From Prosthecobacter algae (lineage in GTDB: Bacteria; Verrucomicrobiota; Verrucomicrobiia; Verrucomicrobiales; Verrucomicrobiaceae), in NCBI RefSeq assembly GCF_039542385.1, contig NZ_BAABIA010000002.1, positions 310,001 to 374,000 of the forward strand: 64,000 bases of DNA. The letters are read 5' to 3'. Each line of letters opens with the position of its first letter. Position 1 is the first letter of the stretch. The position numbers were made by a program, and so were the translations under genes. The notes under the pieces are model-generated. The model searched no databases. It was not told the DNA's origin and saw nothing but the letters and a program-made list of their open reading frames with translations. Shown here piece after piece: positions 18,918 to 29,400 of the stretch.

Positions 18918-19238
18918 CTACATGATCAAGGGTTCCACCCGCTCTCGAATCAGCTCAATGAGAGCGGGGTCCATGTACTCATAGTCATCGAGGATATCCA
19001 GCACCTCGATCCGTAAATCCCCCATGACGGTGGGGAAGTCATCGCGGAGGCGCTTTTTCTGCCAGTGCTCCATCACGCAAACCACATCGGCCCATCGCAG
19101 CGACTTTTCACTTACCCGGGTGCGCGCCGCCGAACTGACTCCGGCGGAGCGTACCTGAACGCGGGGGTCATTTTGATAAATGGCCTCAGCGGTGGGGCTG
19201 CGCCAGTGATTGCGAGAGCAGAGAAAGAGAAGCTTCAC
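18918..19238 (-). CDS. Small low-molecular-weight protein tyrosine phosphatase-like protein
   Basis: The 106-residue protein starts with the phosphatase loop LFLCSRNHWRSPTAE (C-x5-R-S, Cys7 to Arg13), the active-site signature of low-molecular-weight tyrosine phosphatases, and has a downstream DILDDYEYMDPALIE acidic segment. It is shorter than the usual ~150 residues but matches a known short subfamily. The start is GTG at 19238, overlapping the TGA of the RND permease gene (GTGA), so it is the last gene of the efflux operon. Phosphatase activity is inferred. Confidence 0.75.
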   Translation of the reverse strand: MKLLFLCSRNHWRSPTAEAIYQNDPRVQVRSAGVSSAARTRVSEKSLRWADVVCVMEHWQKKRLRDDFPTVMGDLRIEVLDILDDYEYMDPALIELIRERVEPLIM

Positions 19239-22200
19239 AGTTCAGCAACGTGCGAGTGATCATCTTCGACCACTGGCTTTTTCACATTCCGGCTAAGCAG
19301 GACGAAGAACACAGGCGTGAACAGCAGGCCGAAGAAGGTCACGCCGATCATGCCGTAGAACACCGCAGTGCCGAGGGCCTGACGAATCTCAGCACCAGGA
19401 CCTTTAGCGATGACCAGAGGCAGCACGCCCAGAATGAAGGCGAAGCTGGTCATGAGGATGGGGCGCAGACGCAGCTTGGTCGCCTCGACAGCAGCGGCAA
19501 AGCGATCCATACCCGCCTCTTGACGCTGGCGGGCAAACTCGACGATCAAAATGGCGTTCTTCGCCGCCAGACCGACGAGCACCACAAGCCCGATCTGAGT
19601 GAAAATGTTGTTATCCATCTGCCGGATCCACACGCCCACCAGGGCGCTGAGAAGGCACATCGGCACGATCAGAATCACGGCCAGCGGCAGGCTCCAACTT
19701 TCATACTGGGCGGCCAGCACGAGGAAGACAAAGAGCACGCAAAGAGGAAACACAAAGACGATGGTGTTGCCGGCGAGGAGTTGCTGATAAGTGAGGTCCG
19801 TCCACTCGATAGCGAAACCATCGGGCAATTTTTCTTTGGCCAACCGCTCGACACTGCTGACCATTTCGCCAGAGCTGACGGTGGGCAGGGTGTTGCCATT
19901 CACATCCGCCGTGGTGTACATGTTGTAGCGGGCAACACGGTCTGGCCCGCCGATGCGGTTCATTTTAACGAGGGCCCCAAGCGGCACCATTTCACCCTTT
20001 TGGTTACGCGTTTTCAGGCGCAGCACGTCCTCGGGCCGCACACGGTATTGCGGTTCAGCCATGGCCGTAACCTGGTAGGTGCGGCCAAAGAGGTTGAAGT
20101 CATTGACGTAGGCGGAGCCCATGTACACCTGCAGGGTCTCATTGATATCGGCCAAGGAGATGCCCATGTTTTTGGCAGCCTGGCGATCAATATCGAGGTA
20201 GTACTGTGGCACGTTAGAGCGAAAGCCAGAGATCATGGAGGTGAAGCCCGGCTCAGCCCGGAGGGCATCCATGAGGGAGTTGGTCGCATTTTGAAGACCG
20301 GCCAATCCAGCGTTGTTCAGGTCCTGAATCTGGAACTTGAAACCGCCCGCATTGCCGAGGCCGCGCAGGGCGGGAGGGGGCAGCACGATGACACGCCCAG
20401 CCTGGATACCGGAGAAGCGTTTTTTCATCTCGTTGATGAGCGCATCCGAGGTTTGCTCGGGCGTGCGTTTATCATGCGGTTCCAAGATGAGGAAGGCGGC
20501 ACCGACATTGCTCTGGTTCGCCTGGAGCACGGAGGAATAACCGGAGATGGCGAAGGTGTGGGCGATGCCTGGCGTTTCGCGGGCGATGACGTCCATCTCA
20601 CGCACCACGGCATCGGTACGCTCAAACGAAGCCCCATCCGGAAGCTGAACCACAACGAGCATGTAGCCCATGTCCATGGTGGGGATGAAGCCGGTGGGCG
20701 TGATCTTGAACAGGTGGCCAGACAGCCCGATGAGGCCCCCGTAGGCCAGGAGCACCACGATGCCGATGCGGACCAGCTTCGCCACGATGCTACCAAAGAC
20801 ATTAGACAGACCGTTGAAGAACTTGTTAAACAGCCGGAAGAACCAGCCGAACAATAGGTCGATCGCGCGCTGCAGCATGTCGGGTTTTGCCCCGTGTGGA
20901 GGCAGCAGCAGGGCCGTCAGGGCGGGGCTGAGTGTGAGCGAGTTAAACGCTGAAATGATCGTGGAGGCCGCGATGGTCAGAGCGAACTGGCGATAAAACT
21001 CCCCCGTGATGCCACCGAGAAAGGCTGTAGGCACGAACACCGCCGTGAGCACCAGAGCCACGGCGACGACCGGGCCGGTCACCTCCTTCATGGCCAGGAG
21101 GGTGGCCTGCCGTGGAGAGTGGCCTTTGGCAATGAAGCGCTCCACGTTTTCCACCACCACAATGGCATCATCCACCACGATCCCGATGGCGAGCACAAGA
21201 CCGAAGAGAGACAGGTTGTTGAGCGTGAACCCGAAGGCCTGCATCACCGCCATGGTGCCGACGAGAGACACCGGAACAGCTAACAGCGGAATCAGAGAGG
21301 CGCGCCAGTTTTGCAGGAACACCACCACCACAAGCACCACCAGGATGATGGCCTCAAGCAGGGTGTGGAGCACCGACTCCATGGAGGCACGGACGAAACG
21401 AGTGGGGTCATAGTTGATGCGATAGTCCACCCCCGGCGGGAAGCGTTCTTTCAGCTCCGCCATTTTGGCATACACCCCATCCGCTGTGTCCAGAGCATTG
21501 GTGCCAGGAAGCTGGAAGATACGCAGGGAGACGGCATTCTTGCCATCCATGTAGCTCTTCACCGCATAGTCGCGGGCCCCCAGTTCAATGCGGGCGACAT
21601 CGCTGACGCGGATGACCTGGCCATCGGCATTGGTCTTGATGACAATGTCACCGAATTCTTCGGCCGTGATCAGTCGGCCTTTGGTGGTGAGGGTGTAGTT
21701 AAAACTGGTGCCTTCAGGCGCAGGCATGGCACCGAGCTGCCCGGCAGCCACCTGGACGTTCTGCTCGCGAATCGCCTTCAGCACATCGCCAGCGGTCAGG
21801 TCGCGCCCAGCGATCTTGTCTGGGTCCAGCCAAATGCGCATGGAGAAATCCAACCCACCCAGGGTAGAGGCCTCCGCTACACCCGGCAGTCGGGCGAGCT
21901 GGTTCTGCACCTGCAGCAAAACGTAGTTGGAGAGGTAAATGACGTCGCGGGAGTCATCCGGCGAAAAGAACTGCACGGCCAGGGTTAAGTCAGGCGAGCG
22001 CTTTTGCGCCTGCACGCCGAGTCGGCGCACGTCCTCCGGGAGACGTGGCAGGGCCGCGTTCACACGGTTTTGCACCAGCACCTGAGCCTGATCGAGATCG
22101 GTGCCCAGCTTGAAGGTCACCGTCAAGTTCATGCGCCCGTCGTTTGTACAGGACGAGGACAGGTAGAGCATGTTTTCCACCCCGTTGACCTCCTGCTCCA

Positions 22201-22399
22201 GCGGAGTGGCGACGGTATCGGCAATGACCTGGGCATTCGCCCCAGGATAAGTGGCGCTCACCACCACGGTGGGCGGCACCACATCGGGGTACTGATTCAC
22301 CGCGAGGCCGAAGTAAGACAGACCCCCCAGCAGGGTGATGACGATGCTGAGAACCGTGGCGAAAATCGGCCGGTCCACGAAAAAGCGGGAGATGTTCAT
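19235..22399 (-). CDS. RND multidrug efflux permease (HAE1/AcrB type)
   Basis: The 1054-residue protein begins MNISRFFVDRPIFATVLSIV and has the twelve-helix, two-loop design of AcrB/MexB pumps, including the proton-relay helix GIVVDDAIVVVENVER with paired Asp residues and the RPILMTSFAFILGVLPL segment. It expels hydrophobic compounds from the periplasm to the outside with an adaptor and an outer-membrane channel. The adaptor gene is 6 bases upstream; no TolC-like gene is in the operon. Confidence 0.95.
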   Translation of the reverse strand: MNISRFFVDRPIFATVLSIVITLLGGLSYFGLAVNQYPDVVPPTVVVSATYPGANAQVIADTVATPLEQEVNGVENMLYLSSSCTNDGRMNLTVTFKLGTDLDQAQVLVQNRVNAALPRLPEDVRRLGVQAQKRSPDLTLAVQFFSPDDSRDVIYLSNYVLLQVQNQLARLPGVAEASTLGGLDFSMRIWLDPDKIAGRDLTAGDVLKAIREQNVQVAAGQLGAMPAPEGTSFNYTLTTKGRLITAEEFGDIVIKTNADGQVIRVSDVARIELGARDYAVKSYMDGKNAVSLRIFQLPGTNALDTADGVYAKMAELKERFPPGVDYRINYDPTRFVRASMESVLHTLLEAIILVVLVVVVFLQNWRASLIPLLAVPVSLVGTMAVMQAFGFTLNNLSLFGLVLAIGIVVDDAIVVVENVERFIAKGHSPRQATLLAMKEVTGPVVAVALVLTAVFVPTAFLGGITGEFYRQFALTIAASTIISAFNSLTLSPALTALLLPPHGAKPDMLQRAIDLLFGWFFRLFNKFFNGLSNVFGSIVAKLVRIGIVVLLAYGGLIGLSGHLFKITPTGFIPTMDMGYMLVVVQLPDGASFERTDAVVREMDVIARETPGIAHTFAISGYSSVLQANQSNVGAAFLILEPHDKRTPEQTSDALINEMKKRFSGIQAGRVIVLPPPALRGLGNAGGFKFQIQDLNNAGLAGLQNATNSLMDALRAEPGFTSMISGFRSNVPQYYLDIDRQAAKNMGISLADINETLQVYMGSAYVNDFNLFGRTYQVTAMAEPQYRVRPEDVLRLKTRNQKGEMVPLGALVKMNRIGGPDRVARYNMYTTADVNGNTLPTVSSGEMVSSVERLAKEKLPDGFAIEWTDLTYQQLLAGNTIVFVFPLCVLFVFLVLAAQYESWSLPLAVILIVPMCLLSALVGVWIRQMDNNIFTQIGLVVLVGLAAKNAILIVEFARQRQEAGMDRFAAAVEATKLRLRPILMTSFAFILGVLPLVIAKGPGAEIRQALGTAVFYGMIGVTFFGLLFTPVFFVLLSRNVKKPVVEDDHSHVAEL

Positions 22400-22405
22400 G
22401 CGGCT

Positions 22406-23572
22406 TTATTTCGTGGCGGTTTGCAGCGGGGCGACCTTCATCTCGCGCTCTTCCTTGACCAAGACCGTAGCCCCATTGCGGACGAGGGCCATGCCCTCCA
22501 CCACCACCCGGTCATCCTGGGCAATGCCCGTTTTCACCACGCGCAGACCTTCATGCAGGGGCCCGATCTCCACCGGCACCTGCTTGGCGACTCCCTCCGT
22601 GGAAATCACGAACAAGAACGGCTTGCCCTGATCGCTGCCGATGGCGTTGTCATGCACCAGCAGGGCTTTGTATTTGCCGCTGCCAGGAATGCGCACACGG
22701 GCGAAAAAGCCGGGAGCCATGAGACCGTCTGGATTTGGAAACAGGGCGCGGGAACGGATAACGCCCGTGCCGGGGTCCAGCCGATTGTCCACAAAATCAA
22801 TTACGCCTTTGTGCGGGTATCCCTCCTCATTGGCCAGGGCCATTTCGGCAGGGATGTTCTGATCCAAGGCGCTGGCGCGCTGCCCAAGGCGGCGAAGTTC
22901 ACGGTATTTGAGGGCCGACTGCTCATCCACGTCAAGGTAGCAGTGGATGGGGTCCACGGAGACGATGGTGGTCAGGACGGTGGCGTTGGAATTGTTGCTG
23001 CCGCCGTTGATAAGGTTCCCCTGGGTGATGAGGACATCCCCCGTTCTTCCAGAAATGGGGGATTTGAGCTGGGTGAACTCCAGGTCCAGTTGCGCCTGCT
23101 GAAGCGTTGCCCGGGAAGAGCGCAGACTGGCCTCGGCCTCCGCCAGGGCTTGATTGCGCTGATCAATCTGCTCCACGGCGATGGCCTTGGATTCCATGAG
23201 TTCCTTGGCACGCTCGGCCTCCATTTTCGCCAATTTCACCCGAACCTGTGCGCGTTCCACATCGGCCTGGGTGCGGTCCACCACGGCCTGATAAGGGCGC
23301 GGATCAATGGTGAAAAGCAGGTCGCCAGCCTTGACGTCGCTGCCTTCCCGAAAGTGGATTTTTTCCAGGTAACCGGAGACGCGGGCACGGATTTCGACGG
23401 ATTCCGGGGCATCCAGGCGGCCGATGAACTCATCCCACTCCGTCAGCTCAGTTGCCAGGGGTTTAGCCACCGTGACCGGGGAGGGCGGCGGTGCGGCGGC
23501 GGTCTTTTGCTGAGCGCGCTCACAAGAGGAAAGCGCGGCCAGCACCAGGCTGAGGGCAAGGAGTCTTTGCAT
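22406..23572 (-). CDS. RND efflux periplasmic adaptor lipoprotein
   Basis: The 388-residue protein has a lipoprotein signal (LAALSSC, Cys at about residue 17), a biotinyl-lipoyl-like half (EIRARVSGYLEKIHFREGSDVKAGD), a coiled-coil hairpin (about residues 105-165), the second lipoyl half and membrane-proximal beta domains. This is the AcrA/MexA adaptor architecture. It is the first gene of the efflux operon and is divergent from dihydroorotase, with 226 bases between the two starts. Confidence 0.92.
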   Translation of the reverse strand: MQRLLALSLVLAALSSCERAQQKTAAAPPPSPVTVAKPLATELTEWDEFIGRLDAPESVEIRARVSGYLEKIHFREGSDVKAGDLLFTIDPRPYQAVVDRTQADVERAQVRVKLAKMEAERAKELMESKAIAVEQIDQRNQALAEAEASLRSSRATLQQAQLDLEFTQLKSPISGRTGDVLITQGNLINGGSNNSNATVLTTIVSVDPIHCYLDVDEQSALKYRELRRLGQRASALDQNIPAEMALANEEGYPHKGVIDFVDNRLDPGTGVIRSRALFPNPDGLMAPGFFARVRIPGSGKYKALLVHDNAIGSDQGKPFLFVISTEGVAKQVPVEIGPLHEGLRVVKTGIAQDDRVVVEGMALVRNGATVLVKEEREMKVAPLQTATK

Positions 23573-23798
23573 TGGGGGGAGAATTACGGCGCGGGAGGGG
23601 ATTTTTCGCCGTTTCCTGACTGGTTACGTCTGGGAACGGCAAATTCCACCCGCACTTTGGGAGCCGCCAACAGACAAAGATATTCCGTAGCCCCGAAAAA
23701 AAATCCTGGGAGACAAACATCCCCTGCTCAGGGGCGTGCAAACTTTCAGCGTCCCCCTTGCCACTCGGCTTTCGCGCGTCATATCATGTTCATCATTC

Positions 23799-25079
23799 AT
23801 GAAACGTCTCTACCGCCACGCCCAGATCGCCTCCGAAGACTCCGCCCAACTGATGCGCGGGGATGTTCTGGTGGAGGGGGATCGCATCATCGGCGTAGCC
23901 GCTGAGATCACCGGGGTGGCGGATGCCGAGGTTATTGACTGCACGGGCCGCATCCTGCTGCCCTCTCTTTTTGACATCCACGTCCATGCCCGTGAGCCGG
24001 GCCAGGAGGACAAAGAAAACATCGCCACCTGTGCCGAGGCAGCCATCAATGGAGGGGTGACGGGTTTTGTCATGATGCCGAACACCTCCCCGGCGATCGA
24101 CAATGCCGGGGTCGTCCGCACGGTGCTGGAAACTGCACGCCGCACACGCATCGGGGCCAGCATTTACACCTCCGGAGCCATCACCAAAGGCCGCAAGGGG
24201 GAGGAGCTGGCAGGCATCGCCGGCATGAAAGCCGCCGGCTGTGTGATGCTGACGGATGATGGTTACGCCGTGGACAACCCGCAAGTGCTGCGCCGCGCCA
24301 TGGAATACGCACGCGACTTTGACATTCCCCTGGCCAGTCACTGCGAGGTGAAGGAACTCAGCGGCAAAGGCAGCATGCATGAGGGAAAAATCAGCTACGC
24401 CCTCGGCCTGCAAGGCATCCCCAGCATCAGCGAAGAGATCTGCATCTCTCGGGACATCCGCCTCGCAGAATATACGGGCGTGCATCTGAACATCCAGCAC
24501 GTGACCACCGCCGAAGGCATGGGCACCATCAAACGCGCCAAGGACCGGGGTATCCGCGTCACCTGCGAGATCGCCCCCCACCATCTCATGTTCAGCCATG
24601 AAGACATCGGCGACTATGACACGCACTACAAAATGAACCCACCGCTACGCACGAAGGAAGACAATGCGCTGCTGCTGCAAGGGCTCAAGGATGGTTGGTT
24701 CGATGTCATCGCCACCGACCACGCACCCCACACGCCGTTTGAAAAGAATCAGGCCTTCGCCAGCGCCCCCTTCGGCATCACCGGCCTGGAAACGGCGCTG
24801 CCAAGCCTCTTTGATTGTTTCATCTCAAAAGGCATCCTGGACTGGGGCCTCATCGTCAAACGCTACTCCGCGGAGCCGCGCCGCCTGATGAAACTAGAGC
24901 TCGTGCCTGTGAAGCAAGGCGGCATCGCCGATTTCATCCTCTTCAATCCAAATCGCACGACCACCTTCACCCCCGAGTTCATGAAGTCGAAGAGCATCAA
25001 CACCCCCTTCTTGAACAAGACGCTGAAGGGGCTGGTTGAGCGAGTGATCTATCGCGGTGAGGAACTGCTGGCGCGGTAA
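23799..25079 (+). CDS. pyrC: Dihydroorotase
   Basis: I chose the ATG at 23799 (MKRLYRHAQIASED) over an upstream in-frame ATG at 23736, since the family begins here. The ~426-residue protein has the metal-binding motif FDIHVHAREPGQEDKENI, GGVTGFVMMPNT, and the C-terminal ATDHAPHTPFEK motif that carries the catalytic Asp. It catalyses the reversible ring closure of carbamoyl aspartate to dihydroorotate in pyrimidine synthesis. The stop lies 4 bases from the end of the converging DUF5722 gene. Confidence 0.92.
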   Translation: MKRLYRHAQIASEDSAQLMRGDVLVEGDRIIGVAAEITGVADAEVIDCTGRILLPSLFDIHVHAREPGQEDKENIATCAEAAINGGVTGFVMMPNTSPAIDNAGVVRTVLETARRTRIGASIYTSGAITKGRKGEELAGIAGMKAAGCVMLTDDGYAVDNPQVLRRAMEYARDFDIPLASHCEVKELSGKGSMHEGKISYALGLQGIPSISEEICISRDIRLAEYTGVHLNIQHVTTAEGMGTIKRAKDRGIRVTCEIAPHHLMFSHEDIGDYDTHYKMNPPLRTKEDNALLLQGLKDGWFDVIATDHAPHTPFEKNQAFASAPFGITGLETALPSLFDCFISKGILDWGLIVKRYSAEPRRLMKLELVPVKQGGIADFILFNPNRTTTFTPEFMKSKSINTPFLNKTLKGLVERVIYRGEELLAR

Positions 25080-25082
25080 ACT

Positions 25083-26345
25083 TTAAGGCTGAGTCCAATC
25101 CTTCAATCCCGTGACTGGCAGCAGTGGAGCGGCGGCGGCTTTCCACTCAGGCGTCCCGGCTTTCTGAAACAGTTCCCAGATGGCTTTTTTGCTATGAGGA
25201 TCGGCGATGCTCCCGGGCGCATTGCGCCAGAGACCTAAACGCAGACCGCCCTCCTGCGCGTGATCCACATGACGATGGTAGATGAACGCATCCACCGTGG
25301 GCAGAGTGAGACATTTTTCCCACGCGTAAGCATAAGCGGCGGCCTGGAGCTTTTCCCCCTCCGGCGTGAGCAGCGTGTGAAAGCCCTGCTCTGACAGGAT
25401 GATGCGGCGGGGCTGCCCCTGATAAAGCAGTTCCTTTTGTTCCAGATGCTTCGGTAGGACTTGGAGGTTTTTGAAAGTCACTTTTGGCGTGGTATCATCG
25501 TTGGTTACGCTCTTGTCCGCCCAGGCCCGTGGATTGCCCAGGTCCTCCGGGTAGGGGTGCCAAGCGACATGCCAATCTATGTCTCCACGCTCGCGCACGA
25601 GTCGGGCAAATGTGTCCAGGTAATCACGGCCAGGGGTGGCCTCCTCCGCGCTGATGCCATGCATGGAAACTGCCCAGTGATGATCGAAGGAAATGTAGAG
25701 ACGTGCGTGTGCGGAGGCGGTGCGAATGGCCTGATGGACGATGCGAAAGGCATTTTCATAATGGCTGGCCGCCTCGGCCAGTGGCATCTTGCCGAGGTTG
25801 TACCAGAGCCAGTGAGAATTGACCTCATTGCCCACGATCCATCCCCACACACGGCCATGCTGTGGCTGGTCCCCCGACCAACGCGCCGCCAGGTATTCCG
25901 TCACCGCCCTAAGCCAGAGCCGTCCTTCGGGAGTCACGCTGTTAAAGGCACCAACGCTGTATTTGTAGTCCGCACGGGCCCGGGGATGAATCACCAAAGC
26001 ATCACGCACAGCTTCCTTCGAAGGGTAAGCGATGAGGATGAGGTAAACGGCGACGCCTTTGTCCGATAGGGGTTTGATTTGTCTATCCAGACTGGCCAGA
26101 TAAGCGGCGTTAAAGGCGAAGGTCTGCCCTTCCACCGTATGCGTGGGATTGCCAGGTTTCTTCGCTAGGTCCGGCAGGGCGGTGAGGTTGATGTTGATTC
26201 CCGCATGGTGGATGCCCAGTTCCAAGGCATCCGGCACCATCTGCACCTGCAGTCCTTTGATGCTGGGAGGTGTGGGGAAAGGTTCCGCGTTTGGCGCAGC
26301 AAAAACGGAGACCGAGAAAAGGCAGGCAATGAAAAGGCGGAGCAT
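25083..26345 (-). CDS. DUF5722 family exported TIM-barrel protein
   Basis: The 420-residue protein has a signal peptide (ending FAAPNAE) and a barrel with WGWIVGNEVNSHWLWYNLG, SFDHHWAVSMHG, DWHVAWHPYPEDL and IILSEQGFHT. The NE and SEQG positions resemble the acid/base and nucleophile glutamates of clan-A glycoside hydrolases, as in the DUF5722 family. Substrate and activity are not known. It lies downstream of the giant surface-protein gene on the same strand, 117 bases apart, possibly cotranscribed. Confidence 0.75.
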   Translation of the reverse strand: MLRLFIACLFSVSVFAAPNAEPFPTPPSIKGLQVQMVPDALELGIHHAGININLTALPDLAKKPGNPTHTVEGQTFAFNAAYLASLDRQIKPLSDKGVAVYLILIAYPSKEAVRDALVIHPRARADYKYSVGAFNSVTPEGRLWLRAVTEYLAARWSGDQPQHGRVWGWIVGNEVNSHWLWYNLGKMPLAEAASHYENAFRIVHQAIRTASAHARLYISFDHHWAVSMHGISAEEATPGRDYLDTFARLVRERGDIDWHVAWHPYPEDLGNPRAWADKSVTNDDTTPKVTFKNLQVLPKHLEQKELLYQGQPRRIILSEQGFHTLLTPEGEKLQAAAYAYAWEKCLTLPTVDAFIYHRHVDHAQEGGLRLGLWRNAPGSIADPHSKKAIWELFQKAGTPEWKAAAAPLLPVTGLKDWTQP

Positions 26346-26462
26346 GAAGGGGCGCAGTTAACGCTCCGGCCCGCCCAGTTATAACGGCAAGAATCATTCC
26401 TGGCCGAATGAAGGAACAAAAACCCAGGAAGCCCGTCCTTCATCCGACCAATCGGCAGCAGC

Positions 26463-29400
26463 CTAACGGCGACGGCGGAAAAACAGGAAGGCCACGCCGA
26501 CCACCAGCAGCAGCACGCGGCTGGGTTCTGGAACGACCGCGATGACCAGCACGCCGTGGCTGTTGAAGAGGCCCGTGTCCCAGCGCAAGTGAGGATAAGC
26601 GGAGAGATCGGGAAGATTGAGATCGCCATTGTCATCGCCGTTGCCCACCAGATAACGGCTGGATCCGGCATCGAAGCTGCCCCAATCGGCGACACCATAC
26701 CAATCCAGCAAATTGTAAACATTGCCTGCGCTGGGGATGAACCCTGTATCGGTAGGAAGGACCTCGATGCGGCCTCCATTCCAGGTCAGGCCACCGCCAA
26801 TTTCGAGGTGATCGTGCGCAGCCGATACAATGGCGGTGCTGCTGGGGACAGTCTGCCCGAAGTAGTCTGGGAAGGCGCTGGAGGAAGGATTGATCCAGGG
26901 CAGCAAAGAGATGTAGTCCTCATACTCAAAGCCACCGATGACAAAATTTCCGGCAGCGAGCTCCGAATCCAGAAGCGTGGCTCCCAGCACCTGCATGGAA
27001 AGAATGGCTCCCGGATTCAGGACCAGGTCGCCACCATTGCCATCGCCCACAAAAAGAGTCCCCCTCCCTACCCCGACCACTGTCAGCACCGAATCCCCCG
27101 GGGCCAGAGTGCCATGAACCGTGAGCCCGCCGCGCACATGCCCCGTGCCGCTGAGCGTGGCACCAGCCATGACGGTCGTCATGCCTGTTCCAGTGCTGCC
27201 TGCGATCCGCCCGCTGGTGCTCGTGAGGGCGGTGAATGCATTGGTGCTTCCCTGGCTGACGAAACCCCATTCGCCCGTACCGCCCTGCCCTACCTGCAGC
27301 GTGCCAGCGGAGACGGTGGTGGTGCCCGTGTAATCATTGAAGATGGTCAGAGTGGCGGCACCTGTGCCGAGTTTTTCAATGCTCAGGGAGCCTGGCGTCG
27401 CGGCGCTTTTTTCATACTGAGCTGAAGGCACTCCATCACGGAAATAGACATCCCAGGCGGTGTCCCCATTTTGGACAATGCGCAGGGTGCCTGGTGTGGT
27501 GGAGGCATTTTCGACGATGGCCGAACTGTTGCCGACCGGAGTGTAGTTGGCCGTGCCGGTGGCTCCGTGCAATGTCCCCGAAGCCGGATCCACATTGGCA
27601 TTGATGGCAGCCAGATCCGCCGTGGTCTGGCGGGTGGGATCCCAGGTAGGACTGGTGAATGAATACAGCCCGGAGGTGCTGGCACCGTCATTCGAAATGA
27701 GGCCGCCGATCGTTAGCCCCTGGCCGCCTGTCTGAAAGGTGCTCAAATTGCGCATCTCCACCATGTTGGCCGAGGTGAGCGCCGTGGCAGAGCCTGCGCG
27801 GAAGATCTCATTGTCGTCGCGGTCGAAGTTGTTGGTACCAACCCCCTGCTCTGCCCCGATGGTGACCCTGCCGGTGAAGTCGCTGTTGTCGCCTGCAAAG
27901 AGAAAGGTCACAAACTGGTCATAAGGATCGCTGTTCGCGCTGCCGTCTTCCGTATTGTCCAGCATGAGGTTGTTGGAGCCGCTGAGATTGCCCCGGAAAT
28001 TCATGAGCACATGCTGCTGATGTCCCACCACGGCAGCATTGTAGGCGGTGGAGTCCTCATAGTAGAAGCGCACATGATTGGGCGAAAGGGCCCCGCCGCC
28101 GCCCGTGCTGCCGGAACCCAGGTAGATGTCGCCCGTGAAGTCCAGGGTGGATTCTGGGGCGTAGCTACCGGCGATGCGCACTTCCTGGTTGATGTTATCG
28201 CGCACACTGAAATCGCGAGGGATGAGGTAAGTCTGGCGCCCGCTGTCCACAGCCGTGTCACTGTTGCCATATCTGGCCTGCACACGATACTGCACAGTCG
28301 AGGTGGAGACTCCTGTGGGATCGCCTAACAAGATATTCCCCGTACTCTCGAGAGACGCCCCGGGATACATGAGTTGAAGAGTCAGCCCTTCGCGCAGATC
28401 CAGGTCACCGGTCCACTGGGTCATGCTGTTGTAAAGATACAGCGAGCCTGCGCCTGTTTTAACAATGTTGCCCGCGCCCGTGAGGCCACCTTCATTCGGA
28501 TTGAAATAAAACTCCCGGTTGCCCGTGCCGCTGCCGGGGAGAAGCGCATTTTGAGTGCGGATGTTCAGGTCCCCCACGAGGTTGTAAAAACCGTCCATAA
28601 CGATCTGACGACGGGTGGTGTGATTGAGGTAGATCTGGTCACCCGCCTGTTCGCCGAACTGCATCCACTCACGGTAGCGCACCTGGTCCGTCCCTGCGGG
28701 AGAACCTTCCTGAGGCGAAAATTCGATGGTCACATTGTTCTTCACAATGGTGCCATCCGTCCAGGAGTCCGTGCTGCCAAAGGGCGTGTGCTGGGTGTTG
28801 TTCGCACCACCGCCCTGGAGGTCCACCCGCAGGGAGTTGACTCCATCGCCCAGGATGGTCAGGCCCGTGTAAGTATTGGCCACCCCCACCAGGGTGGCAC
28901 CATCGGTGCGTGAACCGAACTGGACCGTTCCAGCCCCCTCAATACGCAGGCCTCCGCTGTTGGGATTGCCACTGAGGCTGGCCACCGGATTGGCCTCCGA
29001 GGAAATGACGCCCCGAAATACCAGCACTTTGTCTTCATCTACCACTCTTACGGTGCCATCGCCGCTGCCCAGCACCACGTTGGCGGAGTAAGTATCAGTC
29101 CCGGTGCCGGTCAGGCTCACTGTTCCACCATTGAGGTTCAGCGGGCCGGTGCCGAGACGGCTGATGCCATCCATGGTCAGTGTGGACGCACCAGTGACAA
29201 AGGTGCTGCCGCTGTAGCTGTTGCTGCCCGTGAGGACCGTCTCGCCGATGCCAGTGAAGACCACATTTTGACTACCCGTGATATTGCCGGCCAAGGTCAC
29301 AGGTGCTGAGGCATAGTTGTGCAGGATCAGATCCCGACCAGCGGCGGTGATGACACCCACCCCAGAGGCGATGGCCACACCGCCAGCGTAGTTGCTGGTG

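Noticed and set aside
19250-23905. Long plus-strand frames of up to 633 residues
   Set aside because: They lie opposite the RND permease and adaptor genes and have His/Arg/Gly-rich sequences typical of antisense translation.
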